From NCBI GenBank assembly GCA_032358165.1, contig JAALGY010000010.1, forward strand, positions 1,611,299 through 1,675,298: a stretch of DNA of 64,000 nucleotides, written 5' to 3'. The position numbers were made by a program, and so were the translations under genes. Position 1 is the stretch's first letter, and each line of letters starts with the position of its first letter. Source of the DNA: Diplosphaera chodatii. Lineage: Eukaryota; Chlorophyta; Trebouxiophyceae; Prasiolales; Stichococcaceae. Below are positions 59,827 to 64,000 of this stretch, in pieces. Below the pieces are notes generated by a model that was not told the DNA's origin, ran no database searches, and worked only from the letters and a program-made list of their open reading frames with translations.

Positions 59827-60935
59827 AGGGGGGCCAGTAAAAGCAGACGCGGCGACAGGCATCACACTGGAGCACCACACGCAGGGACATGCAGTGTGTT
59901 TCGGCAAGGTGAGACGCGAAACATCTAGGGCGGTTGCCAGCGGCTGCTTGCTGGACTGCATCCTGGTGCAGTGCAGAGGTTCGACTGTTGGTGCCCGGCG
60001 TCGATGCAAGCCGAACGACACCCATTTCACACCATGCAGACATCGGAATGCAATGCCAAAGAGTGCACGAAGGGCGCCCCGTTAAGCAACGCTCCGCACA
60101 AGCCCCACAGCTGCACAGGTCTATCAAGTTGGCAGGTCTGAAAGATGGCATCTTTCGACCAAACTTGCGCTTGTGGCGATACGTTACTGGTACCCGAGGC
60201 AATAATGATGGTAAACATGCCTCATGAACAGCGGCGGAGTATGCAATGGCTTCAAAGTAGCTAGATCAGATGTGCAGCTAGTTGGGGATCGGAAGTGTCA
60301 CCACAGCCGCCGACCGGATGATCACACTTGATGCAGCTGGCGCTAGTCTGCAACGAGTTATGAGCACTGCAGAGGCCTTGCAGCAGCGTTTCCTAGCATT
60401 GCTCGCGCCAGACGCTTCGCTACAACTCATGCATGGTCCCTCGATAGACGAGACCTCGACGCGACCTGGCCTCCGCGCTCTCCCTTGAAGCGCAGCTGCA
60501 GATCAAAAACTCTACTGATGTCCCACCTCGCTTTGTGCCGGCGACCTCCGGGCTACTGCGGCTGCGGTCGCTCCGCGACCACGGGCCATGTTTCGCTGGA
60601 TCGCGCGCATGCGCGAAGCAGCCGGCCGCTGCCGTCGATGACGGTGTTGCTTAGCTTGTTGCCATTGTGATGATCTGACCTACACTCATAGACTGTTCAG
60701 GGTGGCGGCGCCGCCTGCGGGCTTGTGTGTGAAGTCCAGGGGGAGCGATTCATACAATAGGGTTTTGGTCGAGAAGCATGCCACTGCAAGCAGTGCAGGT
60801 GAACATAGGCGATGCATAAGTGCTGAGCGTATCTCGAGGGTCACCATCACTTGAATGCTGATCGTTCCCATCGCGTGCCAGGCATTGTCCTAACCTGAGA
60901 AAAGCTGGTTCAGGATCTCAGACCGCACTTCTCAG
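59827..60935. other. Region between minisatellite and transposase-like gene
   Basis: About 1.1 kb with no recognised gene. One plus-strand ORF (60282-60487, containing STAEALQQRFLALLAPDASL) has protein-like composition but no family or splice support. Promoters of the flanking divergent genes may lie here. Confidence 0.4.
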
Positions 60936-63864
60936 TTGCAGTTCTGTTGTACTACACTGCTGCTGCTGCCGTCGTGCCTGCATACGACCCCGCATCATCA
61001 GTGCCCCCTGATGCACCGGCAGGCAGCGAAGCGAAAGCGAGATGTGCAGAATCTCAGCAGCACCATGCCGCCGCACGGCAGGAAGCAGCCTCTTGTGGCA
61101 CAGACCAACACGTTTGTGTGCCACGAACCCGACTGCAAACGGTTGTTTGCAACACGACGTGCACTGGCAACGCACCAGGGGATGTCAAGCCACGGGGTTT
61201 TTGAGGCAGCCTTCAGGGCACCACATGCAGGGCAACCCAACAGCACAGCAGATCACGCAGCCACCAGCGTGAACACAGCAGGTGCAGGTTCGGTAGCTGC
61301 CGTCGCGGAACAGCCGACGTGCCTGCACGATGATGGCGCAGCTGCAGCTGGCTGCCACTCGCCAACATGGCACGACCCCTGCAGCCCAGCAGCGCTGCCG
61401 GCCGGCAGTGCCCAGCCAGGTTGTTGGCGGCAGCAGGATGGTCACCAACCGCTCCTTGAGCAGTGTGCAGCCGGTGATGTGTAGCATCTGCCTGCAGCAG
61501 CGGCGGACACCTGCAGCTTCTGGCAGCTGGGTTGCGCAGCTGCTGATGCTGCCTTCAATGCGGACCTGCTGCACAGCATCCTGGACTCAGAGTCCGATGA
61601 CTGTCTGACAGAGAGTGGCCAACTGCCATCCAGCTTGCAGTTGGCAGCACTCAGCCTGGAGGAGGCAGAGGAGCCCCTCAACGAGAGGGAGTTTGCCATC
61701 CTGCAACTCAGCATTGGCATGGGGAGAGAGCAGCGCCAGCGGCTGCTATCAGTGGCAAACAGCACGCAGTTGAGCCGCTTCCAGAACCTAGCTGATCTTG
61801 AGCGGCATTGTCAGCAACGCGATGATCAGGTGAGTGCATTGTTGGTCTGCTTTGCAGCCTGAGCATATCGGGATGCAAACTTTGGCAGCTTGTGCTGTGT
61901 GACCAGCTTACATGGGCAGGTGAGGGCCGAGCACATCTGATGGCGCTGTTTGTTGCCTGCTTGTTGCAGGACTGGGAAGAAATAATCATGCATGAGTGCG
62001 AGAATGGCTACCAGGTTCGGATGCACGTGCGGCGCAATGTGGAGGGTGCATTCCGGTATCTGCTGGCAAACCCGCAGGTGCATATGCCCCAACACTGTTT
62101 GAATCACGCACTGGGTGGAGGTTCAGCCGTGCCATGATTGTTATGTACCCTACGTACGCTAGGTTAATCCTCACAACACTGCAACGTTACGTCTCCAGGT
62201 GCAAGTGGATCATTTCCAACCGCGACAAGTGCATGACACGGAGGGGCGCCGCGTGTACTCTGGCTTCCGCAGCGGTGATTGGCTGCCTGACAAACAGGTG
62301 CGGCTGTGTGCCTGCAACATAGCTCTCATGCCGCATACCCCTCTATATGAGTTGCAAGCTGCACGTTCTCGCCTTTGTTGCAATGGCATGTTGTGACACG
62401 GTTGCAGCCTGCAGCATTTGTGTTGCACTAGCACTGTGAAACCAGACCCTGCACAGCTTTCAGTACGCATATGCTGCAGGCTAGAGCACGGGCATCCTTC
62501 TTCGACGACTCTCTGCACATCATCCCATACGTGCTGTACGCGGACGAATCGTGCGTTAGCCTTGGGGGCATGGTATTTTACCCGCTGATGGCGTTTCTCG
62601 CGCTGCCGCTCCACTTGCTGCGCCGGGACCGCAACACAGTACGCCTGGCAGAGCTGCCTATCATCGACCGCAAAGCAGCTGGCCTCAGCGAAAGCCAGTG
62701 AGCACACGATCAATCCGCTGAGCAGTGTTGCATGATGGCCCATGTGGGTCTCAATCAGCAAATTTGACAATTGAGGACGCCTACCGCCTGGCACGCATGG
62801 TCAGTTGTAAGAGTGTGATCTTTGATGCATGTAGGGCAAAGGACTTGCGCCTGCGGTGCTTGTAGGAGGCACAGGATCGCTTGATGGCGCCGCTCAAGCG
62901 CTTCAGCCATTGGTATGCCACAGCCCATAAGCTGATGTCCTCCCCAACGCTCCAGCACAGCGCCGTACACATGCTTGCCAAAAAGGCGGCCAAATGCCCA
63001 GCTGTGCTGAGCTGGCCTTTGTTGCTTCATGTTGCAGCCAGCTGGATGTACTGGTGGGCCGTGCTCGGCAGCATCTCCGGGGCGTCCTGTTGCCAGCCCC
63101 CTCTGTGGGCGATATGCTCGGTTAGCTGTCCTGGCTGCGCCTGAAGTTCAACTCGAAATTTCCTAATGTCGCCTATCTAGTGCCGCGGACCGAGCTAGGG
63201 GATTACACAAAGCCGCTGCATGAGTACCCAAGACGCAGCGAGGCCGACACTCGTCAGGTTGGAGGCATAGACAGTCTTGTCTCAGTAAGCCGGACATATT
63301 GACAATTGATGCAGGGGCAACGAAAGATCAGCTATTCCCTTGCACAGACATGATGAGCCCAAGTACATGTTGCACCCCTCTCTAATATTCCTGCTGCAGG
63401 TGGGTGTACGGGCATCACAAGCAGGGCTCTTGGTTCAAGAGCGGCGCCGTATCCTGGACGAGCGCAGCATGAAGAGCGCCTCAATGGTGTGCTCTGTTCA
63501 AATGCTCGGACCTGCCTTGACGAGTGGTCTGTCATAGTGTCAAGTTGTGCTCCCGTGTGACGCATGTGCCAGCTGACCACTCAGCAAAACGAGCTTGACA
63601 TCGCTTTTCAGGTGCCATTCATGTATGATGCTCAGCATGATATCATGATGTTGGCATCCTGCTCTGCTGCAGCCAGCAGTGGCGGACTTCGACTTCTGCG
63701 ATGCATTTCAGATGTTCTGGCCCGATGCAATGCATCAGTCCGCCCTTGGCGACATGGAGCGCATCAACGCCATGGTCCGAGACAGGTTGACGCCCGCGCA
63801 GCTGGCGGATGTCAACCGCTTGTTGAAGCGCATCCAAACATACCCTAAAGGAGAGGAAGGTTGA
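60936..63864 (+). mobile_element. KDZ/Plavaka-like DNA transposase, decayed
   Basis: Spliced transposase-like gene, 3' end possibly beyond the window. A basic start (HRQAAKRKRD) precedes a C2H2 zinc finger (FVCHEPDCKRLFATRRALATH ..., near 61108). Recognisable exons: 61540-61829 (LNEREFAILQLSIGMGREQ), 61970-62077 (DWEEIIMHECENGYQV), 62199-62297 (RVYSGFRSGDWLPDKQ), 62480-62697 (HIIPYVLYADESCVSLGG then FYPLMAFLALPLHLLRRDRN), ~62790-62813, from 62866 (APLKRFSHWYA), ~63050-63258 (NVAYLVPRTELGDY, YPRR), and ~63681-63864 (FCDAFQMFWPDAMHQSALGD). The layout zinc finger, D...xxYPxxL.L.NLPLxxRRxxxA, and PDxxHQxxLG fits the Kyakuja-Dileera-Zisupton/Plavaka group from memory. Decay: in-frame TAG at 63123-63125 (GDMLG then LSWLRLKFN), and exon 62480-62697 can only be spliced out of frame. 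No terminal inverted repeats or target duplications were located. Confidence 0.6.
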
Positions 63865-64000
63865 AGGATGGCGAGGGAGAGATGGAAAAAAAAGAAAAAA
63901 GGGTAGTGGAGGATGAAGAAAGTGATCTGTATTGATTAGGAAGGAGAGTAACGTCGTTCTCAAGCGTCAGATCTAGCGCGGACCATTTCGCCATGTTTAA
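63865..64000. other. Purine-rich tail at window end
   Basis: 63865-63950 is almost all A/G on the plus strand (for example ggaaaaaaaagaaaaaaggg). It could be 3' flank of the transposase-like gene or an intronic tract. The window ends before this can be resolved. Confidence 0.4.

Noticed and set aside
59225..60085. 286-codon plus-strand frame with GENRxGSRRND repeats
   Set aside because: Open only because the 33-bp minisatellite lacks stops. The frame crosses the first exon of the minus-strand gene and has no splice or family support.
1..64000. CRISPR arrays, rRNA, prokaryotic operons or phage genes
   Set aside because: No regularly spaced repeats with unique spacers, no rRNA motifs, and every supportable gene is spliced and eukaryotic.

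Overview
This window looks like nuclear DNA of a GC-rich, intron-dense green alga, probably trebouxiophyte-like. The evidence is a plastid-type FtsZ, sucrose-phosphate phosphatase, a plant-type organellar PheRS, putative transit peptides, and about 140 introns of roughly 60-700 bp. Almost all donors begin GTG (often GTGCGC or GTGAGC) and an unusual number are GC. There is no operon structure. Exon joins below were made by hand from splice sites, frame and family knowledge. For ten of the twelve intact genes the join was checked to give a complete frame; the PheRS start lies outside the window, and the ABC gene is one nucleotide short.

Layout. 1-1.7 kb (+): C-terminal part of organellar phenylalanyl-tRNA synthetase. 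2.2-11.5 kb (-): 2-oxoglutarate dehydrogenase E1, 26 exons. 12.8-21.0 kb (+): HSA+SANT, Gln/Pro-rich EAF1-like chromatin protein, 20 exons. 21.6-22.5 kb (+): small HVA/TUDOR-like (DUF2945) protein. 23.2-27.6 kb (-): FtsZ1-type plastid-division protein with a ~380-residue C-terminal extension. 28.1-32.3 kb (+): GH20 beta-N-acetylhexosaminidase. 32.5-34.3 kb (-): sucrose-phosphate phosphatase. 34.9-36.0 kb (-): J-domain protein. 36.2-36.5 kb (-): small single-helix membrane protein. 37.3-41.7 kb (+): type II membrane glycosyltransferase-like protein with a long low-complexity stem. 42.1-43.5 kb (+): chloroplast rhodanese. 44.9-53.5 kb (+): full-length ABCB transporter, 36 exons.

53.5-64 kb differs: looser coding, repeats and decay. 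It holds an exact 78-bp tandem duplication, a decayed ADP-ribosylglycohydrolase (-), an unrecognised spliced gene with an in-frame TAG (-), a 33-bp minisatellite, and a decayed KDZ/Plavaka-like transposase (+) that runs to the window end.

The most unusual recurring signal is local tandem duplication of blocks that carry an exon end together with its splice site (four cases in OGDH, one in EAF1). Two of them keep the frame and could give alternative protein segments. I did not find a clearly new multi-gene system. The strongest leads are these splice-junction duplications, the FtsZ tail, and the unknown gene facing the transposase.
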